Positions 24,096 through 32,129 of a DNA stretch of 64,000 nucleotides are shown here, piece by piece. The stretch is taken from contig CAJTPO010000003.1 of the NCBI GenBank assembly GCA_910578115.1, positions 62,001-126,000 of the forward strand, written 5' to 3'. The notes below the pieces were generated by a model. The model searched no databases and was not told the origin of the DNA. It saw nothing but the letters and a program-made list of their open reading frames with translations. This DNA is from an uncultured Lachnospiraceae bacterium (GTDB lineage Bacteria > Bacillota > Clostridia > Lachnospirales > Lachnospiraceae). The position numbers were made by a program, and so were the translations under genes. The first letter of the stretch is position 1. Each line of letters opens with the position of its first letter.

Positions 24096-25292
24096 TCAGG
24101 TCTGCCGCATCTGCTCGGCAAGACTGGGCATCACCTTCTTGCGTGTGATCTCCATCAATCCAAGCCCTGTCATGTCCACCACATCGGCGGGAATGCTGTC
24201 TCTGTGCAGCAGGCTGCGCATATGCTCTATCAAGTTCTGTTCCCGGTCCTTGTCTTTCATGTTGATAAAATCAACGAGGATTATGCCGGAGAGGTTGCGC
24301 GCCCGCAGCTGCAGGGCGATCATCTCGGCGGCCTCCAGATTGACTGCAAAGGCGGTCGCCTCTTTGTCCTGTCCCCGCTCACATTTTCCGGTGTTGACGT
24401 CAATGGAGACAAGCGCCTCCGTGGGCTCTATGACCAGATAACCGCCGGATTTCAACCACACTTTTTTGTCCAGAAGTTCCTGTAGACGGGTCTCTGCCGC
24501 ATACAGTTTGTACAGCGGGAGCAGATCGTCTTCGTAGAGACGGACCGGAACCGACAGAGACATCTTCGGCAGGTCTTCCTGCAGGATCGTATACACTTCC
24601 GGCAGGTCGGTCACGATCTCATCATATTCCGCGGTGTAGGCATTCTGGATGAAACGCAGATAATCCGGCGCTGCCGTGTGCAGACAGCTGTAACAGGTGC
24701 GCTTGTCCGCAATCTCCATGATATGGGCCAGTTTCCCGGCCAGCGCTGCCGCTTCTTCGATCAGCGGCGTCTCTTCTTTAAGACCGCCGGCATTGGTGCG
24801 GACCACCACCTGACAGTGACTGCCGATCTCCTGCAGCGCTTCCAGGGCCGTAAACCGGTTCTTCTGCTTCCGGTTCAGTTTGGACGACACCTGTATGGGC
24901 ACTTTCTTACCGCCGTTATTCTTCACCACCACATAATTGCCGGACAAAGACAAATTGGCCGTCACGCCGGCCTGCTTGGTCTTCATGGGTTCTCTGACGA
25001 TCTGCACAAGAATCTCGTCCTGTACCTTCAACTTTCCGTTATAGATGCGGTTCGTAACGACCGCGCTTCCGGTTTCCGCAAGCGGCAGAAAGGTAAGATA
25101 CCCCTGCCCCAGATTCACGAAAGCCGCCCCGATATTTTCCGAAATGTTCTGTACCCTGCCGATATAGATATTGCCTACCGCATGGTCATTTGGCTTCTGC
25201 ACCTGTATGGAAAGGATCCGGTTATCCCGGATCAGCAGGGAACATAATCTGTTATGAAGTTTTACGATCAGAATCTTGCCTTTGGTTGTCAT
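24096..25292 (-). CDS. rng: Ribonuclease G/E family protein
   Basis: Endoribonuclease for rRNA and mRNA processing. 398 residues: an S1-like domain (about 35-120, GNIYIGRVQNISENIGAAFVNLG), then the catalytic region with the metal-binding DVNTGKCERGQ and AAEMIALQLRARNLSGIILVDFINM. It lacks the long C-terminal scaffold of RNase E and the zinc-link region seems short, so RNase G is the better name. Ancestral neighbours rplU (downstream) and the DUF2344 protein (upstream) are both displaced here by accessory genes. Confidence 0.93.
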   Translation of the reverse strand: MTTKGKILIVKLHNRLCSLLIRDNRILSIQVQKPNDHAVGNIYIGRVQNISENIGAAFVNLGQGYLTFLPLAETGSAVVTNRIYNGKLKVQDEILVQIVREPMKTKQAGVTANLSLSGNYVVVKNNGGKKVPIQVSSKLNRKQKNRFTALEALQEIGSHCQVVVRTNAGGLKEETPLIEEAAALAGKLAHIMEIADKRTCYSCLHTAAPDYLRFIQNAYTAEYDEIVTDLPEVYTILQEDLPKMSLSVPVRLYEDDLLPLYKLYAAETRLQELLDKKVWLKSGGYLVIEPTEALVSIDVNTGKCERGQDKEATAFAVNLEAAEMIALQLRARNLSGIILVDFINMKDKDREQNLIEHMRSLLHRDSIPADVVDMTGLGLMEITRKKVMPSLAEQMRQT

Positions 25293-25353
25293 CTTATATT
25301 TGCCCGTTACTCCTTATTTTTTAATACCGGCATTCTGCTCAAAAGCAGACAAG

Positions 25354-25391
25354 GAAGAGAGCAAATGAACCTTCATCCATTCACTCTCTTC
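25354..25391. other. Hairpin between PRTase and rng
   Basis: GAAGAGAG (25354-25361) pairs with CTCTCTTC (25384-25391), with an inner TGAA/TTCA. Only the plus strand shows a T-rich tail (TTTATATC), opposite to the flanking genes, so its role is unclear. Confidence 0.4.
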
Positions 25392-25504
25392 TTTATATCA
25401 TTGTATCAATAGTCTTAAATCTGTCGGGTCCGGATAGTTGCAATCGTACCGTGCCGATATCCCGGATCCAAGCGTTCCGCCTGTTCTTCCTGATCTTCTT
25501 CCGG

Positions 25505-26149
25505 TTAATCTACGATAGAATACCCGTATGCATTCGCAAAGGCGTCGATCTTCTTCCCGTCTCTGCACATGGAGCAGCCTTCCGGACTGTAGGTCTTATA
25601 TTCCGGGATATCCGCCGTGGTGAACAGGGAGTGGATCGGCATACCGAGCACGCTGTTGGCCGCGCTGAAGATGGCGCTGATCCCGCTGAACTTCGCCCCA
25701 TAATATTTGAGCGCCTGCACTGCCTTCACGATGGTCTGGCCTGTCGTCGCGGATGCCAGAAGCAGGAGTATGTTCTTGTCCCGGATCATGGGAACCATAT
25801 TCTCTCTGACAACAAGATGTCCGGAGTTCACGTATTCCGGCGTTACGATGTAGATCGTATTGTGGGAGTTCATGGAATAAATACCCGCCCTGGTCAAATC
25901 TTCTGCCAAAAATGCGCCGATCGTCTCGCAACCGTCCAGACACACGATGGTATCCACAACGGTGGTCGCCGAAATCTGTCCGCTGAGGGCTTTGGCTGCC
26001 GCAGATGCCTCACTGAGCCTGCACTTCAAGGTAGTCATATCCAGAAAATAATTTACATGGGAATTCGGTGTCACAAAATGTCCCGGGATTACCTTAAGGG
26101 CAACGTCAGGATGATCTTTTGATCTGATTTTTTCAGCTTTACTCTGCAT
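25505..26149 (-). CDS. Phosphoribosyltransferase-family protein
   Basis: 214 residues of type I phosphoribosyltransferase fold, closest in pattern to orotate phosphoribosyltransferase-like proteins. TTVVDTIVCLDGCETIGAFLA and NILLLLASATTGQTIVKAV occupy the PRPP-loop position. The usual acidic pair before TTG is replaced (LASATTG instead of DDxxTTG), so catalysis is uncertain. The C-terminal EGCSMCRDGKK has a CxxC. GGAGGAATTTTT precedes ATG 26149. Confidence 0.75.
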   Translation of the reverse strand: MQSKAEKIRSKDHPDVALKVIPGHFVTPNSHVNYFLDMTTLKCRLSEASAAAKALSGQISATTVVDTIVCLDGCETIGAFLAEDLTRAGIYSMNSHNTIYIVTPEYVNSGHLVVRENMVPMIRDKNILLLLASATTGQTIVKAVQALKYYGAKFSGISAIFSAANSVLGMPIHSLFTTADIPEYKTYSPEGCSMCRDGKKIDAFANAYGYSIVD

Positions 26150-26291
26150 AAAAATTCCTCCTTTTCCTTGGCAGGTCTATTGCAGTCCGCATTCACTTAT
26201 TCCGCGACCCATCCAACTATATGTTATATTTTACCAAGTTTTTAGTAGAAAATCTATACCTAATTATTTATTTTCACAAAGAGTCAGCACA

Positions 26292-28451
26292 TCAGGCCCT
26301 GATATCCACCCAGCGCATCTCCATCGGTTTCAGATCAAGATGCTCCTGCAGCTTGCCATGCACATACAGATCGGTCTGTTTCGGCTCTTTGGAGTTATTG
26401 ATGACGGCGATTTTGCCTGTCTTCTCGAACACAGCCAGCTCCGTATCCATATTTGTCACATAATACTTCATCATCTCCGCTTCCTGGTGGGCCGCATAGT
26501 AGATGGCGCGCAGCAGGATCCGGCAGTTCTGCGGGGAATAAGGCAGGCCCGTGAAGTAGACGCTGCGTCCTTTGCCGTACTCGTTGACAACCAGACGGCT
26601 GTACTTACCGTCCATATTCAGGATCTGGTAATGTTCGCCCTGGGCATAGATGCGGCTCTTGCCTTCGCCGAAGTTGATCTCACCCGGCGTATCCTCCAGG
26701 ATAAAATGCTCCGGATTCAGCTCATTGTACTTATCCGTGCTCATGGAAAAGCCCAGCTCTCTGTCTACGCCCAGCACATCACTTAACTGGAAATACCGTC
26801 CCTGATACTGGCAGGCGCTGGGTTCACCCACACCGATAAAGCCGCCGCCCTCATCCACGAATCTGCGGATAGCGCATACCACCTGCTCATCCTTCCAGTT
26901 CTCCGCGCCGCTCCAGGAAGTGTAAGCATCACCGGCATTGATGATCACTTTGATCGCCGGATCGATTCCTTCCCTGATCTGATCGAATGTGATAAATTCC
27001 ACGTCGATGGGCATACCGCTCAGACACTCGATCACGCCCACATAAGAATAAATCTCTCTGTACCACAATGCGTGGTGCACCTGATTGGCCATCCATCTTC
27101 TGAGATTGCCCCAGCAGTTCAGGATAGCGACTTTGAAAGGAGCCCTGTAAGCCTGCGTTCCCTGCATATTCTCATGAATCTGCCGAAACTCGCCAACCAC
27201 TTGACTGACTTGGTCGATAAATCCCGGCCAGTTGGCAGCCAGCTTCAGATAACCACCGTATCCGATTCTGTCAAGCGGGGAACGAAGAATCGCTCTTCTC
27301 GCTTTCATCCAATTATCCTGCGCCTCGCCGATGGGGTCTCCGCCCTCGGTAAAGACATCCGGGAAGAAATAAGGAAGCAGCCGTCCTTCCGTATAGTTCA
27401 CGCCTTTGATATCGGAGATCATCCGCAGCGTCACGCCGTCGCCTACGGAACCGACCACGGCATCCAGACCGATGTTCGCAAAATATTTGCCGAAAGGCTC
27501 TGTCCCGATCCAGTGATCACCAAGGAACATCATGGCTTCCTTGCCGTAGCTGTGCACGATGTCCACCAGTTCCTTCGCCAGCTTCGACACCTCGATCTGC
27601 TGGAACTCGATAAAGTCCTTAAATTCTTTCGAGGGCACGCGGAAAATGGAATTGTGATATCCCTGATCTACGATGAATTCCGGCCGGAACTTATAGCCTG
27701 CCCATTTCTCAAACTGCTCCAGAATATAGGGGCTGACGCTGGCGCTGTAGCCGAACCACTCCACGAATTTCTCCCGCTTCTGGTCGTCAAAGGTCAATGT
27801 AAACTGATGGAAAAAGGTGGTGAAGCGCACCACATCCACGTGCGGGTTGTCCTCACACCATTTCTTAAGTTTCTCTTTCACATAGACCTGGGTCTTGGGC
27901 TGTCTGACATCAAAAGTCAGCTGGTGAGGAGCATCCTTCCAGTCATTGGTGATAAAATTGTACATATGTACCGGATCCCAGATCAGAAACGCCAGAAAGC
28001 TGACCGTGTACTGATGATAGGGGATCGATTCGATCACCACTTCTCCGGTGGCTTCGTCATACTCCCATTGATCGGTGGGCACCACTTTCCCGGTCGTTCT
28101 GTCGATGACTTCCCACCAGCGCTTCGGGGAATCTATGGTGTTCACCTTAAGCTGCTGGGTATGGAATCCCTTCATAAGCTCGATGCGAAGCTCGGTTCCT
28201 TTTGCCGTCAGGCGGTCGCTGATCAGATATTCCTGCTGGACCTCCTCCGGATTCTGCATTGCCCAGTCGTTATCTTTTCTGGTCGTGTAATAAGTGGCAT
28301 AGATCTTGCCGTCCTGGCTCAAAAGCTCTTCCGGCATCGTTGTGCCGTCGCAGTCCCGCAGCGCATCCGCCCCCAGTTCATTTTTCAAGCGAATCGTTTC
28401 CTCCACCATATCCACATCTGTGGGTAGTGTCAATCTGCCTGTCATTTCCAT
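26292..28451 (-). CDS. gnpA: GH112 1,3-beta-galactosyl-N-acetylhexosamine phosphorylase
   Basis: Phosphorolyses galacto-N-biose or lacto-N-biose to galactose 1-phosphate and GalNAc/GlcNAc, the key step in using mucin core 1 and type-1 human milk sugars. 719 residues, the normal length for GH112. It is recognised by the N-terminal GRLTLPTDVDMVEETIRL, YLISDRLTAKGTELRIELMKGF, the catalytic TIM barrel (FTTFFHQFTLTFDDQKREKF; RPEFIVDQGYHN; FLGDHWIGTEPFG) and the GATase-like third domain (CWGNLRRWMANQVHHALWY; GGGFIGVGEPSACQYQGRYF). No signal peptide: the disaccharide must be imported. No transporter or sugar kinase is adjacent. A divergent AraC gene is the likely regulator. Confidence 0.95.
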   Translation of the reverse strand: MEMTGRLTLPTDVDMVEETIRLKNELGADALRDCDGTTMPEELLSQDGKIYATYYTTRKDNDWAMQNPEEVQQEYLISDRLTAKGTELRIELMKGFHTQQLKVNTIDSPKRWWEVIDRTTGKVVPTDQWEYDEATGEVVIESIPYHQYTVSFLAFLIWDPVHMYNFITNDWKDAPHQLTFDVRQPKTQVYVKEKLKKWCEDNPHVDVVRFTTFFHQFTLTFDDQKREKFVEWFGYSASVSPYILEQFEKWAGYKFRPEFIVDQGYHNSIFRVPSKEFKDFIEFQQIEVSKLAKELVDIVHSYGKEAMMFLGDHWIGTEPFGKYFANIGLDAVVGSVGDGVTLRMISDIKGVNYTEGRLLPYFFPDVFTEGGDPIGEAQDNWMKARRAILRSPLDRIGYGGYLKLAANWPGFIDQVSQVVGEFRQIHENMQGTQAYRAPFKVAILNCWGNLRRWMANQVHHALWYREIYSYVGVIECLSGMPIDVEFITFDQIREGIDPAIKVIINAGDAYTSWSGAENWKDEQVVCAIRRFVDEGGGFIGVGEPSACQYQGRYFQLSDVLGVDRELGFSMSTDKYNELNPEHFILEDTPGEINFGEGKSRIYAQGEHYQILNMDGKYSRLVVNEYGKGRSVYFTGLPYSPQNCRILLRAIYYAAHQEAEMMKYYVTNMDTELAVFEKTGKIAVINNSKEPKQTDLYVHGKLQEHLDLKPMEMRWVDIRA

Positions 28452-28552
28452 CCTTCTCCTCCATTCCGGAGCATACCCTGCTCCCTCCCCATTTGTTGTA
28501 CTCTTCGTCGGCAGCCGCTCATATAAGCCAAAGCAGGCTGTCCTATATGTTC

Positions 28553-28581
28553 AGTATAGAGAATCCGGCTGCCGGAATCAA
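28553..28581 (-). promoter_or_regulatory. gnpA promoter with dyad spacer
   Basis: Minus-strand TTGATT (28581-28576), 17 bases, TATACT (28558-28553). The spacer contains the dyad TCCGGC-T-GCCGGA (28564-28576), suggesting repression by a dimer in addition to AraC control. Confidence 0.6.
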
Positions 28582-28599
28582 TCGGATTATTGTTTGAAA

Positions 28600-28643
28600 T
28601 TTTAGATATCTTGCTGGACAAAATATCTAAAATCTGCTATAGT
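28600..28643 (+). promoter_or_regulatory. araC-type gene promoter and operator dyad
   Basis: TGGACA (28615-28620), 17 bases, TATAGT (28638-28643). The inverted repeat TTTTAGATA (28600-28608) / TATCTAAAA (28624-28632) encloses the -35 and is only 19 bases from the gnpA -35, so one factor bound here could act on both genes. Confidence 0.6.
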
Positions 28644-28736
28644 TGCAGCAACCGCACAAAACCGTCCGTTGCCGCCGGCACAGGGCATGATGTCTGTTTA
28701 CGTCTGCCGAAATAATTTAGGGGAAGGGATGCCTTT

Positions 28737-29591
28737 ATGGGAAATACAAGACACCGTATTGATAATGAAAAACCGTCCGCTTTCGGGCAGGCCAGACTGC
28801 TTTATGTCTCCACATCCAAATACGAGGGTGACTGGCAGAGCCTCCTGCATTCCCACCCTTTCAGCGAGCTTTTTTATGTGGTGAACGGACAGGGCACTTT
28901 CATCGCAGAAGATACCGAATTCCCTGTCAAAAAGAATGACATGGTCATTATCAACCCGCATGTACGGCACACCGAAAAGTCCCTGCCGGGCGCTCCCCTT
29001 GACTATATCGTGCTGGGAATCGAAGGGTTGTCCTTTGCCTTTGAGAAAATCGCCGCGGCGAGATCCGGCGAATCCGCGCAGGCGCCTTCCGGAACAGTCA
29101 GCAAATATAATGTGTCCAAAACCAACGTCTGCACCTGTCTGAATCTTATGCTGGAAGAAGTCTCCAGACAGGAAGAAGACTATGAGACAGTCTGCCAGAA
29201 TCTGCTGGAGGTGTTGCTGATCTCTATGCTGCGAAGCGGCAGCCTGTCCGTCGTGCCGGACAACAGCCGCCTCTTAAACAGAGAATGCACCCAGATCAAA
29301 AACTATCTGGATGCAAACTATTCGGAAACGATTACGTTGGACTCGCTGGCGGCTCTCACGCATATGAACAAATACTATCTGGCGCACACTTTTACGAAAT
29401 ATGTAGGCCTCTCTCCCATCAACTATCTGTTACAGAAACGAATACAGGAAGGAAAATCCCTGCTGGAATCCACTTCCTATTCCATCGCGCAGATCTCCGA
29501 CCTGCTGGGCTTTTCGTCACAGTCTTATTTTTCACAGGCTTTCCGCAAAGCCACCGGCATGACGCCCATGCAGTACAGGAAGCACGCTTAA
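28737..29591 (+). CDS. AraC-family transcriptional regulator
   Basis: 284 residues: an N-terminal cupin sensor (about 15-100: HSHPFSELFYVVNGQGTFIA, INPHVRHTEKS) and a C-terminal double helix-turn-helix (185-284: MNKYYLAHTFTKYVGLSPINY; IAQISDLLGFSSQSYFSQAF; GMTPMQYRKHA). It is divergently transcribed from gnpA, so it is most probably the sugar-responsive activator of that gene. GGGGAAGGGATGCC precedes ATG 28737. Confidence 0.92.
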   Translation: MGNTRHRIDNEKPSAFGQARLLYVSTSKYEGDWQSLLHSHPFSELFYVVNGQGTFIAEDTEFPVKKNDMVIINPHVRHTEKSLPGAPLDYIVLGIEGLSFAFEKIAAARSGESAQAPSGTVSKYNVSKTNVCTCLNLMLEEVSRQEEDYETVCQNLLEVLLISMLRSGSLSVVPDNSRLLNRECTQIKNYLDANYSETITLDSLAALTHMNKYYLAHTFTKYVGLSPINYLLQKRIQEGKSLLESTSYSIAQISDLLGFSSQSYFSQAFRKATGMTPMQYRKHA

Positions 29592-29643
29592 CGGTGGCGC
29601 TGCAGGCTGGCTTTTATAAAATTCGTATTCCAGGATTCTACGG

Positions 29644-29997
29644 CTATGCCAGTTTCTGTAGCCTTTCGCTGTGTTCCATTACCACCTTTTTGATAACATG
29701 GATATCCTGTTTCATGGAATCATACGTTTCCACATGTTCCTTATATCTGTTAAAAGTGGAAATATAGCATGCTTCTATGGTGTTTAAACGGGGCAGGACT
29801 TTGTTTTCCAGGGTAAGCTCGACCTTCTTCACACGCTCTTTAGTCTCCTGCATGTCTTCTTTCACGGAATTAAGATCATTTTTCACAGAATTAAGATCTT
29901 TTTTCATAGAATTAAGGTCTTCTTTCATAGAATTAAAATCTTCTCTCAATGGATCAATCATACTCGATATTGCAAGCAACAATTCATTATCTGTCAT
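29644..29997 (-). CDS. Heptad-repeat coiled-coil protein
   Basis: 117 residues, almost entirely helical. Residues 17-50 are built of near-identical heptads (SMKEDLN, SMKKDLN, SVKNDLN, SVKEDMQ), encoded by a 21-base tandem repeat at about 29870-29955, followed by a second helix. It resembles the small coiled-coil proteins frequent in Lachnospiraceae, with no known function. It is convergent with the AraC gene. Confidence 0.75.
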   Translation of the reverse strand: MTDNELLLAISSMIDPLREDFNSMKEDLNSMKKDLNSVKNDLNSVKEDMQETKERVKKVELTLENKVLPRLNTIEACYISTFNRYKEHVETYDSMKQDIHVIKKVVMEHSERLQKLA

Positions 29998-30215
29998 TAT
30001 TTCACCGCCTTTTCGTAACTGTTGCGACTGCTGGTTGATGTATGTCTCTTTTGTGCAGTAAGTATAACACAGATAAAAGAAAAATGTCTACCCATAATTA
30101 TAAAAAAATATATTTTTTTGAGAATATTTTTCATACGAAAAGACGGCATGGCTTTATCCTGCATCCATACCGCCTCTCATCTAAACACTTCTCAAAAACG
30201 TTCCTAACGCAATGT

Positions 30216-30527
30216 TTATTTGTACTTTACAGCAGTGCCGTAGGCGATCACTTCCGCCGCTCCCTGCATCACGGATGCAGAGGCATACCGGACATTGACG
30301 ATGGCGTCCGCACCCATGGCCTGGGCCTCGTCTACCATACGCTTCACGGCAATCTGTCTTGCCTGGTTGAGCATCTCCGTATACTGCGTGATCTCACCGC
30401 CCACCAGGGTCTTAATGCCAGCCATAAAGTCCTTGCCGAAGTTCTTCGTCTGCACAATATTCCCCTTCACGACCCCCAGAGTTTCCAGTTCTTTTCCTGA
30501 AATATAATCAGTATTTACGAGCAACAT
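30216..30527 (-). CDS. YbjQ/UPF0145 family protein
   Basis: 103-residue protein of the YbjQ family, which forms pentameric rings. The pattern VNTDYISGKELETLGVVKG, GGEITQYTEMLNQARQIAVKRM and AMGADAIVNVRYASASV is complete. GGAGGAGAAGAAG before ATG 30527 sets the start. It overlaps the end of the upstream MerR gene by 20 bases, so the two are co-translated. The function of the family is unproven. Confidence 0.9.
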   Translation of the reverse strand: MLLVNTDYISGKELETLGVVKGNIVQTKNFGKDFMAGIKTLVGGEITQYTEMLNQARQIAVKRMVDEAQAMGADAIVNVRYASASVMQGAAEVIAYGTAVKYK

Positions 30528-31149
30528 CTTCTTCTCCTCCTTCAATCTCTTTGATTCGCTGCACCAGCGATATGATTACCCCCAGAATAAACGCTGCGGG
30601 GATCATAACAAAACCACATACCATCCACACCGGGATCGGATCCTCCAGAAAGCCCCAGATGAAGATCATGATCAGGAATACCATGATCAAAATAAAAACT
30701 GCCGCCGCCAGAATGGAGCCGCGCTTTCTGCGGATCACATCCTGCTTATCCACATTTGAAAATCTTGTTCCGTCTTTTTCCATTTCTACCATCCTTTCCA
30801 AATATTGTTCAGGCAAAAGGGTAAGATACTGACAGCGCTCCTCACTGAGGCTGCGGCAGAGTCTGGACATCGCCTCCAGATCCGTCTTTTCCCGCTCCAG
30901 TACGATGACCTGACGCATCAGGGCGTCTTCCAGAACAAGTGCTCCGCTCTGGATCTTACGGATCTCTTCGATGGGCAGAGACAGCTTTCTGAGAAGTTTG
31001 ATCTTCTTCAATTCCGCTACATCCTCTTCCGAATAATCACGATACCCGTTCTCACCGTTACGCTTTGGAGACAAAAGTCCCTGCTGTTCATAGAAGCGGA
31101 TGTTTCGCTTGGTGATGCCAGCCTGTTGTTCCACTTCATTGATCTTCAT
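30508..31149 (-). CDS. Membrane-anchored MerR-type regulator
   Basis: 213 residues. The MerR helix-turn-helix and wing occupy 1-70 (ITKRNIRFYEQQGLLSPKRNGENGYRDYSEEDVAELKKI), a coil 75-105, and two membrane helices the C-terminus (about 155-205: ILAAAVFILIMVFLIMIFIWGF; VCGFVMIPAAFILGVIISL). The start is ATG 31149, with GGGGAGG eight bases upstream. The same design as the gene at 19812, with different membrane parts. Autoregulation is suggested by the 19-base-spacer promoter; YbjQ is its only evident partner. Confidence 0.87.
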   Translation of the reverse strand: MKINEVEQQAGITKRNIRFYEQQGLLSPKRNGENGYRDYSEEDVAELKKIKLLRKLSLPIEEIRKIQSGALVLEDALMRQVIVLEREKTDLEAMSRLCRSLSEERCQYLTLLPEQYLERMVEMEKDGTRFSNVDKQDVIRRKRGSILAAAVFILIMVFLIMIFIWGFLEDPIPVWMVCGFVMIPAAFILGVIISLVQRIKEIEGGEEDVARKY

Positions 31150-31255
31150 CGAATTCGCCTCCCCACACTTTCTTTTCCAGGTTCCTGAATACCTCATGGC
31201 TTTGTCAGCTATTGGCCTGTCGAAAGACAGCCTCATTTCTTCGCCTTACACTGTC

Positions 31256-31286
31256 AGAATAAGCCTTACACAAGGTGGAATGTCAA
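31256..31286 (-). promoter_or_regulatory. MerR-type promoter with 19-base spacer
   Basis: Minus-strand TTGACA (31286-31281), 19 bases, TATTCT (31261-31256), with the dyad CCTT-ACAC-AAGG centred in the spacer (31264-31275). Confidence 0.7.
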
Positions 31287-31393
31287 TGGTTTTTTCCATA
31301 AAATCAACCGAAAAGTTACTTTTCACGGACAGCGTCCGTTAGTTATACTGCTTCCTTTGACCAAAAGACAGGAAAGCGCTTTCTCGATACACT

Positions 31394-32104
31394 TTATTGG
31401 ACAGCGTCCAAAGGAATCCATCTATGACTGCCCTGCCGGTCTTTATCATCTGCTGCAGGGTCCATGTAGGTTTCCAGTTTTATGATCCGGTATGCACCAG
31501 GTGGAATCTCCACCCCGGCAAAGGCGCTGAATGCCTCCATGACCATCCCCGGCTTGATATTGCCGCTGCTGCTGGCATTTACCAGCATACGGATGGCGCT
31601 GCCGTTTTCGGCCTCCAGTTCATAAATCCCTTCCTTCAGATTCAGCTCCGCCACGCCCTTTTTCGTCTCCTTCGTGTAGGGAATCGTATCCTGCGCCAGA
31701 AAAGCCGCCAACTTTCCGGTTAGCCCGTCCACCGGATAATCGCCTTCTTTCTTCTGCAGCAGGTAGGAAGCCGCTGCCACACTGGCCATGGCGTTTTTGG
31801 CATGATCCGGCAGAATACTTACGGAAAGGATCTCCACCCCCTCCACCATCACCCGGTTAAGCGCCTCTTTCATCTCCTGCGCGGTGTTCATGGAAAGCAC
31901 CTCGATGTCCATATATTCCCCGCGGCTCTCCATCCCGACTCCCAGCGGCGCCGCAAAGGACATGATCTGATGGGGGCTGAACCCTTCCGAGTATTTTACG
32001 TCAATCCCGGCACGCCGGATCGCTTTCTGAAAAAAGCGCATCATATCCAGATGCCCGATATATTTCATCGTCCCGTATTTGGAAAATTTAATTCGTATCT
32101 TCAT
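31394..32104 (-). CDS. TIGR03936/DUF2344 radical SAM-linked protein
   Basis: 236 residues, recognised by MKIRIKFSKYGTMKYIGHLD and RRAGIDVKYSEGFSPHQIMSFAAPLGVGMES. This domain is always adjacent to, or fused with, the TIGR03960 radical SAM protein, which lies 25 bases upstream here. The joint function is unknown; tRNA or ribosome modification has been suggested from the context with rng and rplU. Confidence 0.9.
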   Translation of the reverse strand: MKIRIKFSKYGTMKYIGHLDMMRFFQKAIRRAGIDVKYSEGFSPHQIMSFAAPLGVGMESRGEYMDIEVLSMNTAQEMKEALNRVMVEGVEILSVSILPDHAKNAMASVAAASYLLQKKEGDYPVDGLTGKLAAFLAQDTIPYTKETKKGVAELNLKEGIYELEAENGSAIRMLVNASSSGNIKPGMVMEAFSAFAGVEIPPGAYRIIKLETYMDPAADDKDRQGSHRWIPLDAVQ

Positions 32105-32129
32105 GCATAACTGCCTTTCTGATCTGGTT

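Noticed and set aside
27072..28427. Plus-strand open frame of 451 codons
   Set aside because: Antisense to gnpA; composition is a mirror of that gene.
31327..31409. GGACAGCGTCC occurring twice (31327 and 31399)
   Set aside because: The second copy is the coding end of the DUF2344 gene; a coincidence of an 11-base match is possible and no further copies were seen.
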